Shown here: positions 34,191 through 47,100 of the stretch, in pieces
Layout: each line of letters starts with the position of its first letter
Position numbering within the stretch: position 1 is the first letter of the stretch
From: Epinephelus fuscoguttatus
Taxonomy: Eukaryota; Chordata; Actinopteri; Perciformes; Serranidae
Assembly (NCBI RefSeq): GCF_011397635.1
Contig: NC_064764.1
Location: forward strand, 38,792,455 to 38,856,454
Direction of reading: 5' to 3'
DNA: 64,000 nt
Translations under genes and position numbers: made by a program
The notes under the pieces: model-generated
What the model was told of the DNA's origin: nothing
Seen by the model: only the letters and a program-made list of their open reading frames with translations
Databases searched by the model: none

Positions 34191-37100
34191 CTGGGTAAAG
34201 AACTGTACACACAAGACATTAATACAAATACAGGACTCCACATCAGCCCAAACATTCATTCACAACAGAGGGACTATATAACGGAGAAGGTGTCTCACCT
34301 CAGTGCCCATAACCTGAGTGAATGGGAATCTCTGTGCCAACCATTATAACTCCTGAGAAGACACAAAGACACATCGACAGGATCAATAAGATGACTGAAA
34401 AACTCATTGATGATGTTCACATTAAAAAAAATAATGCCCCCACATTCCCATTCAGAGAGACCTAATGTGGCCCAAACAGGTGCATCTGATGGCATCAGAT
34501 GAGGACCGAATACAGAACCCTGAGGAACTCCACAGCTAATCAGTGCTTTACCATTCTCCCTTCAGTATTACACCTACAATATCTGCTTTTTTGACAACTT
34601 GGGGGGAGGGGAAAGAAAGAAAGAAAGAAAGAAAGAAAAGAAAGAAAGAAAGAAAGAAAGAAAGAAACTGAAACAGCTGCAATAATTTGTCAATTAATCA
34701 ATTACACGATTAATTTAAAAAAATTAATGGCTCAAGTCACTTCTCATGGAAAAATGCCAAAAAATGTGGCATTTACTGCTTTTCTTGGTCTTGCATTACA
34801 GTACAGATATACTTTTATTAATGGCAAGCGGCTGTTGCGGCTTTGATTTAGACACAATGACGAGTAACAGGTCAGTTCTTGTGCTGAGCTTTACGGGTAT
34901 GGGCTGGTGCAGGTTTTCAAAAATGGACCCGTGCAGGACTCTGATCCACACATTAATCAGTTTAGTTGCATTTGTGTGAAAACTCCACTGAAACTTCACT
35001 TTATCTGGTAATTATTGAGTGTAATTATTGTAATTTTGTGGTTTATTGGCGAAGTGTATAAACAACAATGCAGACTGGAGTTTCTGCTGATAGTGACAAC
35101 CAGGGATTATCCTGTGACAGCTGTTTAATAGGTCCCACAGCAGATTGAATATGTAAAAATGTATTTAGCGAGACTAAAAATGTCCTGGAAGTATTTCTGT
35201 ACTGAGATGTAACTCAATCTCATCTCTTCTCATCTGACTCAACAAGTTTCCCAACATATCATAGTGTGTGCAGCGTGGAAAACAATGTCTGTACATGCAG
35301 AATGTGTATTTAAATTTCTGGCAGTACATACATGTAGCGATCTGGCTGCCGGGTGCTGCCGGTGTACAGGCGGATTTCAGGGTACGCCCTCACACTCTGA
35401 CCCTGACAGAAGGACTGAAACCGCTGACAGTCGACTGAACCGACCAGGATCTGACCTGACAGCATCTGGATGGGGAGAGACAGAAAGAAAGAGACACTCA
35501 TGTTAGCTGTTGTTGCTTTTCAACATAGTACTGAAGGATTGTCTTCATAAGCCACTGGTCTCTTGCTGTGTCTGCCCTGTTAGCATGAGCTAACGCAGCA
35601 AGACGGTGTCCCTACTCGTCATATTTTGCTACTTGGGCAGCAGCAGCGGTTAACATCTGACGCCAAGATGTTAATAAGGCTCGACTTTATCGTTAGACAT
35701 CTTAAACGTTTTAAATGTCTTGATCACCACATTGTGAAATCTTGGAGGAACTGGCGAGCTAACGCTGACTAGTCAGCTGCCTGTGGATATCAGAATGGTG
35801 TCTTTTTGAGAACACAAACAGCAGCAGCAGATTAATCAGTGTTTAGACTTTCTGCACTGACACAGACTACTGAATCAGACATCTGTGCTCTACTTGACTG
35901 AAATATTTGGCAGTGACAGTTCACAGCTGTATGGAACAACCTGTATTTTCAAATATGCAAAACAATGACTTGCAGGCTGTACAGGTGTTTCATTATAATA
36001 TTAAACTATATTGTATTTGGCCATATCATTCAGCCTTAGCCTCAGTGTTTCTCAATTTCTCTGTGCTGGATTTCTCTACACCGTCCAGGTTGTTTCAGTG
36101 TGTGTTTATGATGTGTGTATAATGTGTGTATGATGCGTGTTGTGTGTGTTGTACCCTGGCCATGCGTCTCCACTCTGGAATCAGAGCCTGACAGGGACCG
36201 CACCACGGAGCATAGAAATCCACCGCCCAGATCTGCCCCTCAGCTCGACCTGCAATGGACACGACAGGAAAGAACACAGAAGGGAAACTGATTGATGTAA
36301 CTAGTAACAGCAGAAGCAGTCTTAGAACCCCTCAGCTGTCATCTGATGATGATAAGCCTCTGGGAGCAATGGCCAGTATTTCGGGCTGATCTGGTGTAGC
36401 CAGCAGGTCATTTTGGCTCATCTCTATAAACAGATATCTGCAGCTAAATCGTCATCAAACTACAGCTGATGGGTTCTGAGATTTTTTCAGCCAATGCATT
36501 GCACCTTTTCCTACAGACTGTTTAAGTGCCGTTAAAAAAAGATCAGTCAGTCCTTCTCAGACTGCAAACAGACTACAAACGGCAACCAGAAAACTTCCAG
36601 TGCCAAAATCTTGTCCTGACACCTTCAGATTCTGCAAACGTGCTGACATCTCTTCATAGAGACAACAGTAGTAGTAGTTAGAACAGGAACTAGGAGCTGA
36701 GTGGCACAAAATGTCTGAACTAAGAGCTGTGTTTTCAACCTTGTCTGTGAGTGAGCAACAAGAAGGGAATAGGATTTTAGAGACTGCATTAACACCTTAA
36801 AAATGTTTCACTAAAATATCCAGCATAAAGTTTGTTTGCTGTTGCCTGAAGTGGTTCCTCAGTAAAAATAAAAAAAGTTACAAATTTTAGAGGACTTCTG
36901 GTTTTAGCAAAATGCTCTACTAAATCCTGTTACCTTTAACTCTCTCAGCAAAGCTGGAAGGATCCAGGACCACCACAGATGGATTGACCAGATCCTGCAG
37001 AGACAGAGAGAAGCTCTTTAAGACAAAGACGTCCTTCATCAAGTGTTGGAGCACCCAGTTGTGGTTGAACACAAAAGCTACGTGTATTATGAAGAGGAAG

Positions 37101-40100
37101 CAGTGTGTTTTATGCTGTGTCAGTATGTCAGTGGTATGCAGTAGTAGTACCTGTATAAACTCCAGGATGCCGTCAGCTGAGTGTTGTCCTTCATATTCAT
37201 GAACAGAGGAGCCGTTGAAGATGACGGTAGTGGGATACGCCTGAATATTATACTGAGAAACAGAGAGAAAGACAAAACATGATCAACCTGTCTGTGTTTT
37301 TTTTACCCATATCTGGTCTCATAATTAATGGTGCAGTCCAGGTGTGTATGTGCTCACCATGGAGCAGAGGTTGTGGTGGATGGTACAGTCCAGAGTACCA
37401 AACTTCATTTGTCCAGCCAACTGGATGGAAGCTTTCCTCAGTTCAGGCAGTAAGGCTCGACATGGAGGACACCACTGCAAACATGAATCAAACATTAATA
37501 ATTTAATATTTAACAAGGTGACAGCACAAGCACTGTTTTTAATACACGTTACAGCCTGACGACAAAACAAATACAAGTGTCAGGCTCTGTAGTCTCTCAC
37601 GAGCTTGATGCTTGCAGGCATGTTTATCCATGAGAACATGACTCAGCTCTAAATAAGTAGTACTCCGTTTTCACTTTATACGTGTGCACAATGGCACAGT
37701 TCATCTCCTGAGTGTGACTGGTTGTCACTTCAGGGTGTCAGAGGTTGTTAGCATAAAGTTGAACCTTTTCCAGCTTCTCAAAATTGCACCACTGGGCAAC
37801 ACATTTTGAAATCTGAGGCACAAACTGAGTCTCAGTGGGCTGCACAGGGATGTTATTTGGAAGTTGAATTCACAGTGAATGGCAGCCTGTTGCAGTTCCT
37901 ATGTTTGAGTCCGTGTGTGTGTGTGTGTGTGTGTGGGTATGTGGGTTTCAATTCACTTGATTTTTAAAGTGATATTAGAAAGGAAACAGAAACAGACTTC
38001 ATGCTTTCCATAAAGAGCTGAAAACATGCGATGTGTGTGAAGTGCTGAGGAGACTATAACCTTCCTCACATTAACACATGACATAAACACATGCGTCAGA
38101 TTTTCATCATGTTTTCCACATGCTTTTCTATTGTCTGAGCTCTGACTGGATCTTTTTAACTGAAAACAGACAACTTTTAAACTTTCTCCCCTCCAGTGTT
38201 TTTAAGTGGTATCATCACTGGCACCGCTGTGCAACGACAACTGGATCTCTTTCTGTTTTCCTCAGAGACGAACAACTGGACACACTGCATTTTGTTTTCC
38301 ACAGTTACTTCCGTTGTCCCACTGTCCGCCATTTCCTCTACAAGTGATTGTAACTGCAAAGAGCTTACACTGATGCTCCATGCTAACTGGGGATAGCTAC
38401 AGATAGCTAAAGGGAAGACAGAAGTGCTACGCCCTTCCTGTTGTGGTTGCGCAATGGTTGACACGCTTCCTTTGTGACTCAAGGTGGCTCATTTTTTCTG
38501 GGAGATCGCACCCAGTGGCAGACAGAGCTGCACAGTGAAAGTGAGGCCAATAGGGAACCAATCTAAGCCGTTACATTATGCAATCAACATTTACTCTATA
38601 AAATCCCCTTTTACACACTGTTCACAGCAGGTGTGTCACGCCATTACTAAACCTCGCTGTTCTTTGTTCTGTTCAAATCAATGTCTGTGTAAAAGGGACA
38701 GCTGACAGAACGGGACCATAGATGGAACAAGTTTGACATTTTGATAACATGTTATGTGTGCGACCCACAGCCGGGAGATTTAATAAACAGATAGTAGCAG
38801 TTAGCAGCTAGGGTTCGGAATCACCAGAGGATCCAGGATACGATATCATCACAATACACAATACAATATCATTGTGATTTTAAATATGTGGTGATACGCT
38901 GAGTACTGCGATAAAATATATTGCCATACATTACCTTTTTTCAACTGTAAAGTATGTCCCCAAAGGAAAACGTTGTCAACATCTGATTTATCTTATAAGA
39001 TAAAGTTTTCAGTCTGGTCATCTCACCTCAGCCATTTTTTTTTTTGCAGCGAAATGTATCCAGTGAACTGAAAAGCAATTGGTTAAATTATTCTAGTAGG
39101 CTACCTAAAGTTTAATTTGTATTTGTCCTATTATTTATTCATTTAATTAAATCGATACTTGGCTCTGTGCGACAATATGATATTGCCACTCAAAACTATC
39201 CCAATACTATGCAGTATTGATTTTTTTCCTGCATCTCTATTAGCAGCTAACTCAAAGAAGAAGGACAGCGTCAGAAAATATCTGCAAATTGGGGAGACAA
39301 TAAGGTCTAGAACTTCCTTACCCTCCCTCAGAGCAGAGGACAAGATCAGCCGTCACAGGTAGGGTAAATATTGTTATTGCCATATTAATACAATTTTTAT
39401 GTTTCTAAAATGCCAACTCGTATGTTACATGGAACACTAGAGGCTGACGCTGTTGTGTTAAACACTACACCCATCAAGTATCTTTTGCTTTTGTGACGCC
39501 AGCATGCTGTCTAAAATCACAAATTGGGGCGGCATGATGCCGCTGTCGTTTGGTTCGTTGTTAAAAACAAAAGGTGGAATAATGAAGGGATTTTATAGCC
39601 GCCCTATCGTTCAATTTATGTATAAAAAGGGATAAAAATAAATCAAAGTAAAACTAATCTATTTTTACTTTCATGGCCTCACATCATCGTGTCCCTTTCC
39701 TTCTGTGCAGCAGTTTAATGGCAGCGACTGCAGAATTTGACAAAGCAACTGTTCTCAGTGCACTTCTAATATGTGAAAAAGAGTTGTTGATGGAAACACA
39801 TATTAATTTGGGTTTTCTTTCACCAATATTCTTTCACTACACTTAAATGGAAACTCACCTAAAAAAACAGACATCACACACACACATTTCAGGCTCTCTT
39901 ACAGTAATTTACAACTCAACTCCCACTGGTAGTTACTTTCTCCCATTGCTGCCACACTGACATGCAATAAAGAAGTCAGTTCCTGCTGCCTCTCTGTCAC
40001 TGCCTCTCTATCACCCAGTGTTTGTGTAGCAGGTGTGACACTATCACCAGCCCTGAAGGTAAACAGGGAGTCAGACAGGCTGGGTGCTGGGTGGCAAATC

Positions 40101-41139
40101 AAGCGAATCAGTGCTGATGTGTCATTTCTGCTTGTATATTTATGATCAGGATGCTGTATGAGACTTTAATTTCTGTTCCTGTTCTTCACTGCAGATGAAG
40201 ACCACATGTCCTCAACACATTAACATCCACTGACATTAAGTATTTCAGGCTTCAGGTGTGCATCTATCCCTCTAAGATGACCTGATATGTCTTGAGGTAC
40301 CTAAACCACCACTTTTTTGGGGGAGAGAGTGGCTTGAGATACAGTATGTGATTTCTGAGAGTGAGGCAGATGGGTCATTAATCTGTAACACACACTACAA
40401 GTGATATCTTTCAACGTTCTGGTTAAAGCAGTGAGTTACAAACCGGAGCAAAGAAGTCAACCAGCCACGGTTCCTTCCTGTCTGAGGGAAAGTTGTCAGG
40501 TCTCAGAGTCGTCACGTGAGCGCGAACGCTGTCCCTCGCAAAACCCACAATGTTGTACAACACATCTTTACCTACACACAGGACAGAAACGATCACCAGA
40601 ACGTTAATAAGCAACTACTTTGCTAATCTTTTATTCTTTTAACCAAACAAATCTGTAGTTCTAACTTCCCAAATATGAATATTTGATGTTTTCTTAGTTT
40701 TCCATGACAGTTAACTGAATATCTTTTGTACTAGTCAGAAAAAATAAGATATTCAAAGACATAACTGTGCACTTTGGGACACTGAAATGACAGTTTTCTT
40801 TTTATTTTTTCCTGTTCTGTTTTTTATAAACTATACAATTGATAGATTAATGAGGAAAATAATTATAGTTGCAGCAAACAAATGCACATACTGTATACAT
40901 CTCAATGATTTCTCATAAAACAGATAAACCTGCTGACCACAAACTTAAAAGAAAATCATGCACAGTCTGTGGTACTGACCGTGGTGGATCTCAAAGTCAT
41001 GGATTCCCAGTCCTTTGAACACGGCTACACAGGATTTATGGATGTAGAGAGACTGACACAGCTTCGAGTCTGCGACACAGTCGACTCTGCCGACCTGGAG
41101 AGAAAGACAGTGACAGTCAGCTGGACGTACAGAGAGGCG

Positions 41140-41174
<35 letters not shown>

Positions 41175-44100
41175 GTACCTGTATGTGGTCGTTTCGGAGG
41201 AAAGCTTGCAGCTTCTTGTACTCGTTGGAGGCGGGGCTTCTGTCACCAAATGTAAAACTCACCAACCAGCGATGATGGGCCAGTTTCCTCTGGGGACAGG
41301 ATGTTACAGAGGGATGTACTTTTTTATATGTATTGTAGAGTGTTGATGTGTAACCTGAATAAAGTAGGGTGCATTTGAGTGTGTATACCTGGAAGCTCTC
41401 ACTGGTCAGGAGTTCCAGATCAGGCAGGTGGTTGATGACCTGATTGTAAATCTCTTTACTGTCCAAAGTTTTCAGCCACTGGAACATATGCACATGAAGT
41501 CAGTGCTGCAGAACTACACACAGTATTACTACAGAGAGTACAACAATGTGCACATACAGACAACAGTGTGATCTGTGTCTTACCAGGACACCGCCTTTTT
41601 GATCCAGGGTACTTCCAGGTGGGAACAAAGCAGTCGCTCCGCTGGTCACCTGAAATACAGCAGAAGCACGAATACAAGTACTGCAAAAAATGCATACCAC
41701 CTAAAACTGCTGGGATTATTTTTATACCTGAAAACAAATCTAAAAACAGTTTAGAGCAGCTGAGGGCGAGCTGTGTTCAGAGAGTAAATATCTAACTCTG
41801 CTGCTATGCAGATGATACTCTGATTTATATTCCACATGAACCAAATTTTCACAGAATCATGGGAGTCTCTTCACCTTTAAAAAGGCCACAAACTGTGAAG
41901 TGAGTTTTTTGAGTATCTTACAGTAGTAGTGTCAGTAGTGCTGCAGTACTGCAGGACCTTACCTGGAAACTGTCACAGAGCTGTTCCTGTGTGGTGCAGT
42001 CCATCCATCCCACCTTAACTAGACCATCCTGCACAAACACACATGCACACACAGATCAGAAATCTGTACAATCATTTTTTAACCAACAGAGTCAGTGGAA
42101 TTTACACTAAATAACAGTCAACACCACATCTACTAACACCTGGGTCTTTAACAGGGGGTCTGGGACCCCTAGGGGATCCTCAAAGTTAGGGGGAACCTCT
42201 CTTTTTTTTTAAAGAAAGTTAGGTTTTTGGTTTGTGTTGTTTTTAGAGGGAGAGGTTAGTTGAGGCCTGGTGTTGTTAGATTGGTTTCTTTTATTTGGCA
42301 CAACCACTTTGTCCCCTCCTCCTCCACGTTTGGAGAACCTTGTGTTAAATTTGTAAATAAATAAATTTTCGTTTTTACACTTCTCTGACTCCTTCAATTA
42401 TTTCACTGTCATGTTATTGTCGTCTTGTGTCTCCCGTTTTCAAAAGGGGACATAACAATTGACCAATGGCTAAGCCCCGCCCTCAAACACGATGAGCCAA
42501 TCACAGTGCGTATAGCCATTCCCATACACTGGGACATTCTCTGCCTGGACGTCCATTGAAATGCATTACAGAAAGTCAGTTTGTTCGGTTTTATGAGCTT
42601 TTTCGGATATTTGAAATTTAAAAATGGTCAAACGGTGTGCATGGGGTACATGCAACTCTGACACAAGGTATCCTGAGAGGCTGGGCGACCAGGTGTATTT
42701 TTACACTTTAAACCACATCTCAAGCGAGAAAAGTGTCTCCTTTGGATAAAGTTGTGTGGTAACGTTAGACCACAACATCAACTCAACGTGAATAAGATTA
42801 ACAATGATGTCTACATCTGTTCTAAGGTAAGTCAACATTGTGTTTGAGGCAACATATTGTCACTTTGCTGGAAAGAAATATAAAGTTATCTTTAACATCT
42901 CTAGCTAACGTTAGCTAAAGTTAGCCTAACGTTAGCTCCTAGCTGCGTTGTTCATCATGTCACCTTGTTTGCTGGGAGTTCATTAGCCTATTTTGTTCTA
43001 GTTTTGTACTTTGGTGATGGTACATCATTGTTAGCTGTTGTCCAAAGGGCTCTAGTTAAGCTAACGTTAACTTCTGGAGCTTAGCTTCATTAACTTATCT
43101 GTAATGGCAGAGATAACAAAGGTTGGCAAACGTTATGCTGAATGATTCAGTGTAAATACTGTAGCACCAAACTAACGCAGAGACACTCTTGGCGGCAGTA
43201 GCTCAGTCCATAGGGACTTGGGTTGGGAACTGGAGGGTCGCCTGTTCAAGTCCTCGTCCGGACTAAAATATGGAGCGTGGACTGGTGGCTGGAGAGGTGC
43301 CAGTTCACCTCCTGGGCACTGCCGAGGTGCCCCTGAGCAAGGCACCGAACCCCCCAACCACTCAGAGCGCCTGTCATGGGCAGCCCACTCTGACATCTCT
43401 CCACTCAGTGCATGTATAGGTCCAGTTTGTCCATGTGTGTTCGGACCTGTGTGTAATTGACAAACAGAGTGAAAAAACTGAATTTCCCCTCGGGGATTAA
43501 TAAAGTATCTAAAATAAAAAATAAAGATGGTAAAAAGGCCGTTATCCTTTTCTCATATTCTGAGCCAAAAACCTTAACTTCAGTGGCACTTTAACTTGTT
43601 GTCTTTGATGGTGACGGCAACCAGATGCGGTTCACAAGCGTACACTGTGACCTGTAAATTTTGGCTTGTAATTTAAGCTTTTCATCGCCCTTCTCAACAA
43701 TAAAATGATGAATATATCCCTCCAATGCGTAGTTTAGGCCCTTTTGGTTACTTCTCAATGACATCTGATTGTTATGTTGCCAAAAATCATCAGTTGCCTC
43801 CTGTGAAATGCCGTGTACTGTGACACCTGCCATAGCGCCGGTCACTGAATGTTGATAGTTTGTCCGAGTGAGTGGAGGGGGCGTGGCTTAGCCATAGGTC
43901 AATTATGTATTATCAGTCTTCTGAATCAGCCGTATTCCTCTAAACCCCTGATCAGCATGGAAGCTGTGTAACATTCTGCGGTGGACGGGGCGTCCACTGG
44001 GGAACTAACGGGGCATTAGTTCAAATCCAAAAGTCAGACGATAACACAAAGTCACCACTCGAGGAAGTGGTAGACTAGAAACCCCTGTGCTCTGTGACAA

Positions 44101-47100
44101 ATGATTGTTTTTGTCAAAAGATTCTGGTGGCTTTGAAGAGAGCACAGATAACGACTTCAGTGACCTGTCAGAGATCCAACTCTGTTATAATACTACTACT
44201 GTGTTCTCACCAACATCCCTGCCAACTTCTGTCTTGTTCTTGGCTCCAGGCAATCTGAGAGAGAAAGAGAGAGATACCAGGACATTATTACTACACAACA
44301 TAATCAGCTATATACCCACAGGTAAGAGTGTATGTAAATATCTGAGTGTCTCAAAATGTGTGTGTGTTTGTTTACTGGCTGCACATGGAACACACAGACA
44401 CGTAATGTGATAATGTGACACGTAACATCTTTAATGGATCTGTGCCACATCACACATACCTGTGTATGTGACATACAGAGAGCGGTATGTGACTGGATGT
44501 TTCAGCTGATAATCAGAAATGCAGAAATTCAGGCATGAAAAAAACCCTCATATGTGCTCATGTGTTACCTCCAGTGTCAGAGCAGAAGGTGATCAGCCAG
44601 CCGAGCCCCAACGAGAACGCATTCTCTATCTCACTGAACACGTTACCTGATAAAAACACAAACACACCCACAGGTCAGACCACACAGAACCATGCAAACT
44701 AGCCTGATAATCAGATTGAAGATGAATAAACAGAGATATAAATGATGAATAATTCAGAGCAGCTCACCTTGCCAGAGCTCAGCGACGGTGGTTGTGATGA
44801 ACTTCATGGAGAAGCGGACCAAGTTGTCTTTAGAACGTTCCCCATTAAACTTCTCTGGTCTCTATGGAGAGACAAACACAATGTTAATGATAGCTGATAG
44901 CACATAGTTGCTCTAGCGCTGAGTTAACAGAACTCAGCTGAGTGAGGTTGATTCAGACAGCAAGGCAACATGTAACCTATGTACATAACAAGACAAGTAA
45001 AAACAGATCCATTTTCTTTCTAACTCCAAAGGGAGAAATGGCAGAATAAAAAATATAAGCACTGAGTAAACTGATAATATTATAGTCTGGCTGCAACTAA
45101 CGATTATGTTTGTTACTTATTAATCTCAAGATTATTTTCTCAATGAATTGTTTGGTTTAGAAAACATTAGAAAACAGTGAGACAAGCCGATTAAAATTTC
45201 CTAGAGCATAAAGTGACTTCATAAAATGACCAACCAACATTTTCAAACCCAAAACTGTTAAATTTACTGTAATATAAGTCCAAGGAAAACAGATAATCCT
45301 CACATTTGAGAACCAGGAAATATTTTATTTTATGTTATATTTTGTATTTTCTTTTATTTTATTTTGTATTTTATTTTATTCTATTTTCTTTTATTTTATT
45401 TTGTATTTTATTTTACTTTGTATTTTACTCTATTTTATTTTGCATTGTATTTTACTTTATTATGTACTTTACTTTATTCTATTTTGATTTATTTTGTTTT
45501 GTTTTGTTTTTTATTTTATTTTGTATTTTTTTTAATTTATGTTATTCTGTATTTTTTACTTTGTATTTTATTCTATTTAATTTTATTTTGTATTGTATTT
45601 TACTTTATTTTGTATTTTATTTTATTTTATTATATTTTTTTATTTTTGCTTGAAAAATAACCTAAATTATTAAATGACAGTTGATTTTCCATTGATCAAA
45701 TAATTTATTAATTTATGAAATGCTGCGACATGTGAACACTCTGCACTTCAGCTCTACCAAAAGTGTACCGGTGAGCTGTCATTGGTTGAATCTGCAGGTT
45801 TTGCTTATTGCTGAATTTTATTCATGCAGGTAGTTTCTAGTGTAAACACGGTAAGAAGATACGGATCACTTCAAATAGAGATGAAAACAAGAGGCAGAAA
45901 AGAAGCTGATGTGGTTAAAAATCAGAACATGTTCCTGCTCCACATTTAAAGATGATCAATAAGGAGACACTGAGTAAACAGACCTGTCCTGCTCTGAAGA
46001 TAAACAGACTGGGGTAGCTGTTGATGCCTTTACTCCTGCACAGATGGTTGTTGTCTCCACAGTTCACCGCTCCAATCCTGATGACTCCGTCCATCTCTTT
46101 GGCAAACTCCCTCCACTGAGAGACAGATGCATTAGTTAGAGACACACACAGAAAGACAGACGGACAAAAGTCTGTTGAATGCTGAGAAAATGTCCAACTT
46201 CCAAAATAAGAGGGACCAAGTGTGCACACATCCAGCCAAAAAATACTTCACTGCAGGACACAAAGGAGGTCTGTACGCTGTTAGGCTCCAAATAAATACT
46301 TTATTTCTCTTTGCAAAGCAACATTTTTGATCGACAAGATCTGCCTCAGGAGTTAACAAAACAGGCCTGAGGACGATCATGTACATGGTAATATTGCAGA
46401 AATAAACTATTTCTTTGGAGCCTGACAGTGTGCGGACCTCATTTGTGCAATTTCCTAAATAAACAGCAAAGGCTCCTGCAGATTCCAGTGAAAATCAAGA
46501 ACCATAAAGGCCACAGTCGGCAGCAAACACCTGTATTCATTATGTATTTTAGTGTTATATTACCGTCGGTGCCAGCTGGTGACAATGTGAGCATCGTGGG
46601 AAATAGAAGTTGATGAACCAGATTTCTCCAGAGTTCACTGCTGCCTCTGAAAACACACAGTAACACACACACAACAGTCATCGCGTGTTTACCTGTCTAC
46701 CTGCCACGTCTGCACTTTCACACAGCAATCATGTTTTAGTGGCTTTATTGTCTCACAGCCACGAGACAGCTACTGAGGCTGAGGAGAGGCAAACACACAA
46801 GTGTCTGTGTGAGCAGAGAGAAGGTTAAAGTTTGGATGAAGTTGTACAGCTGCTCTGAGAATAAATAAACAAATCCAAACAACATACATGTTACAGTTTT
46901 AATGCCTAAAGCAGCTGCAGGGCTTGAAATACCTTTTTCAGTTTGCATGTACTAAGACGTGTAACTTTTAAAATGACATGCACCAAAAATTCTTTTTAAA
47001 TGCGATCATTTTTTTTTACTGCACCATTTACTGTATTTGTCTTGTCATCTTCTCTGCAGCTCTATCAAGACCTGGTTAAACCAAAAATAAAAGTCCAGCA

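Larger units (their letters stand above)
34299..36994 (-). other. dnajc10: dnajc10 exons 18-21: Trx3 domain (CGPC)
   Basis: Exons: 36934-36994, 36155-36249, 35332-35465 and 34299-34352. They encode [70 protein letters not shown] and [17 protein letters not shown]. The active site is CGPC, where human Trx3 has CHPC (from memory). Confidence 0.94.
42457..43904 (+). mobile_element. DNA transposon relic with THAP exon and YRSQ/EPH frame (ISL2EU/IS4EU-like)
   Basis: The ends are inverted repeats: AATTGACCAATGGCTAAGCC at 42457 and, on the other strand from 43904, AATTGACCTATGGCTAAGCC. Both continue into CGCCC-rich sequence. At the left, a plus-strand THAP-type zinc finger starts at 42624. At the right, a minus-strand frame starts near 43830. 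The opposite-strand pair fits what I recall of ISL2EU/IS4EU transposons, which pair a THAP-bearing transposase gene with a YqaJ-type gene. That family name is an inference. A SINE (43191-43526) sits inside. The middle of both genes is missing, so it is not autonomous. Confidence 0.65.
42029..44210 (-). other. dnajc10: dnajc10 intron 9 (2.2 kb), with THAP transposon relic
   Basis: This intron is dominated by the inverted-end element at 42457-43904 and the SINE inside it. The flanking parts hold no other recognised sequence. Confidence 0.8.
40980..44254 (-). other. dnajc10: dnajc10 exons 9-14: catalytically inactive Trxb1 and Trxb2
   Basis: Exons: 44211-44254, 41963-42028, 41584-41649, 41389-41478, 41179-41289 and 40980-41094. 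Key stretches are [83 protein letters not shown] and [17 protein letters not shown]. No CXXC motif occurs in this stretch, consistent with the two redox-inactive Trx folds of ERdj5. Exon 9 is only 44 nt, and exon 13 is followed by a very short intron. Confidence 0.93.
44862..45983 (-). other. dnajc10: dnajc10 intron 6, with hAT MITE
   Basis: This intron contains the hAT-type MITE and its expanded TTTTA tract, both listed separately. The remainder shows nothing recognised. Confidence 0.75.
44569..46646 (-). other. dnajc10: dnajc10 exons 5-8: Trx1 domain (CSHC) and start of Trxb1
   Basis: Exons: 46564-46646, 45984-46115, 44768-44861 and 44569-44646. The active site reads [15 protein letters not shown]. 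It continues with [20 protein letters not shown] and [11 protein letters not shown]. Exon 7 encodes [18 protein letters not shown] and exon 8 encodes [12 protein letters not shown]. The residues ahead of CSHC are FPR here, against SPG in human from memory. Exon 6 ends at a GTCTGT donor, weaker than the other donors. Confidence 0.93.

Noticed and set aside
40969-41346. 125-aa plus-strand frame
   Set aside because: Shadow of dnajc10 exons 13-14 on the opposite strand.
43191-43260. tRNA gene call
   Set aside because: Boxes A and B are present, but the sequence runs on into a SINE body and tail and lacks a clear anticodon stem-loop.
45306-45660. 115-aa and 98-aa frames rich in Phe/Tyr/Leu
   Set aside because: Pure translation of the TTTTA low-complexity tract.
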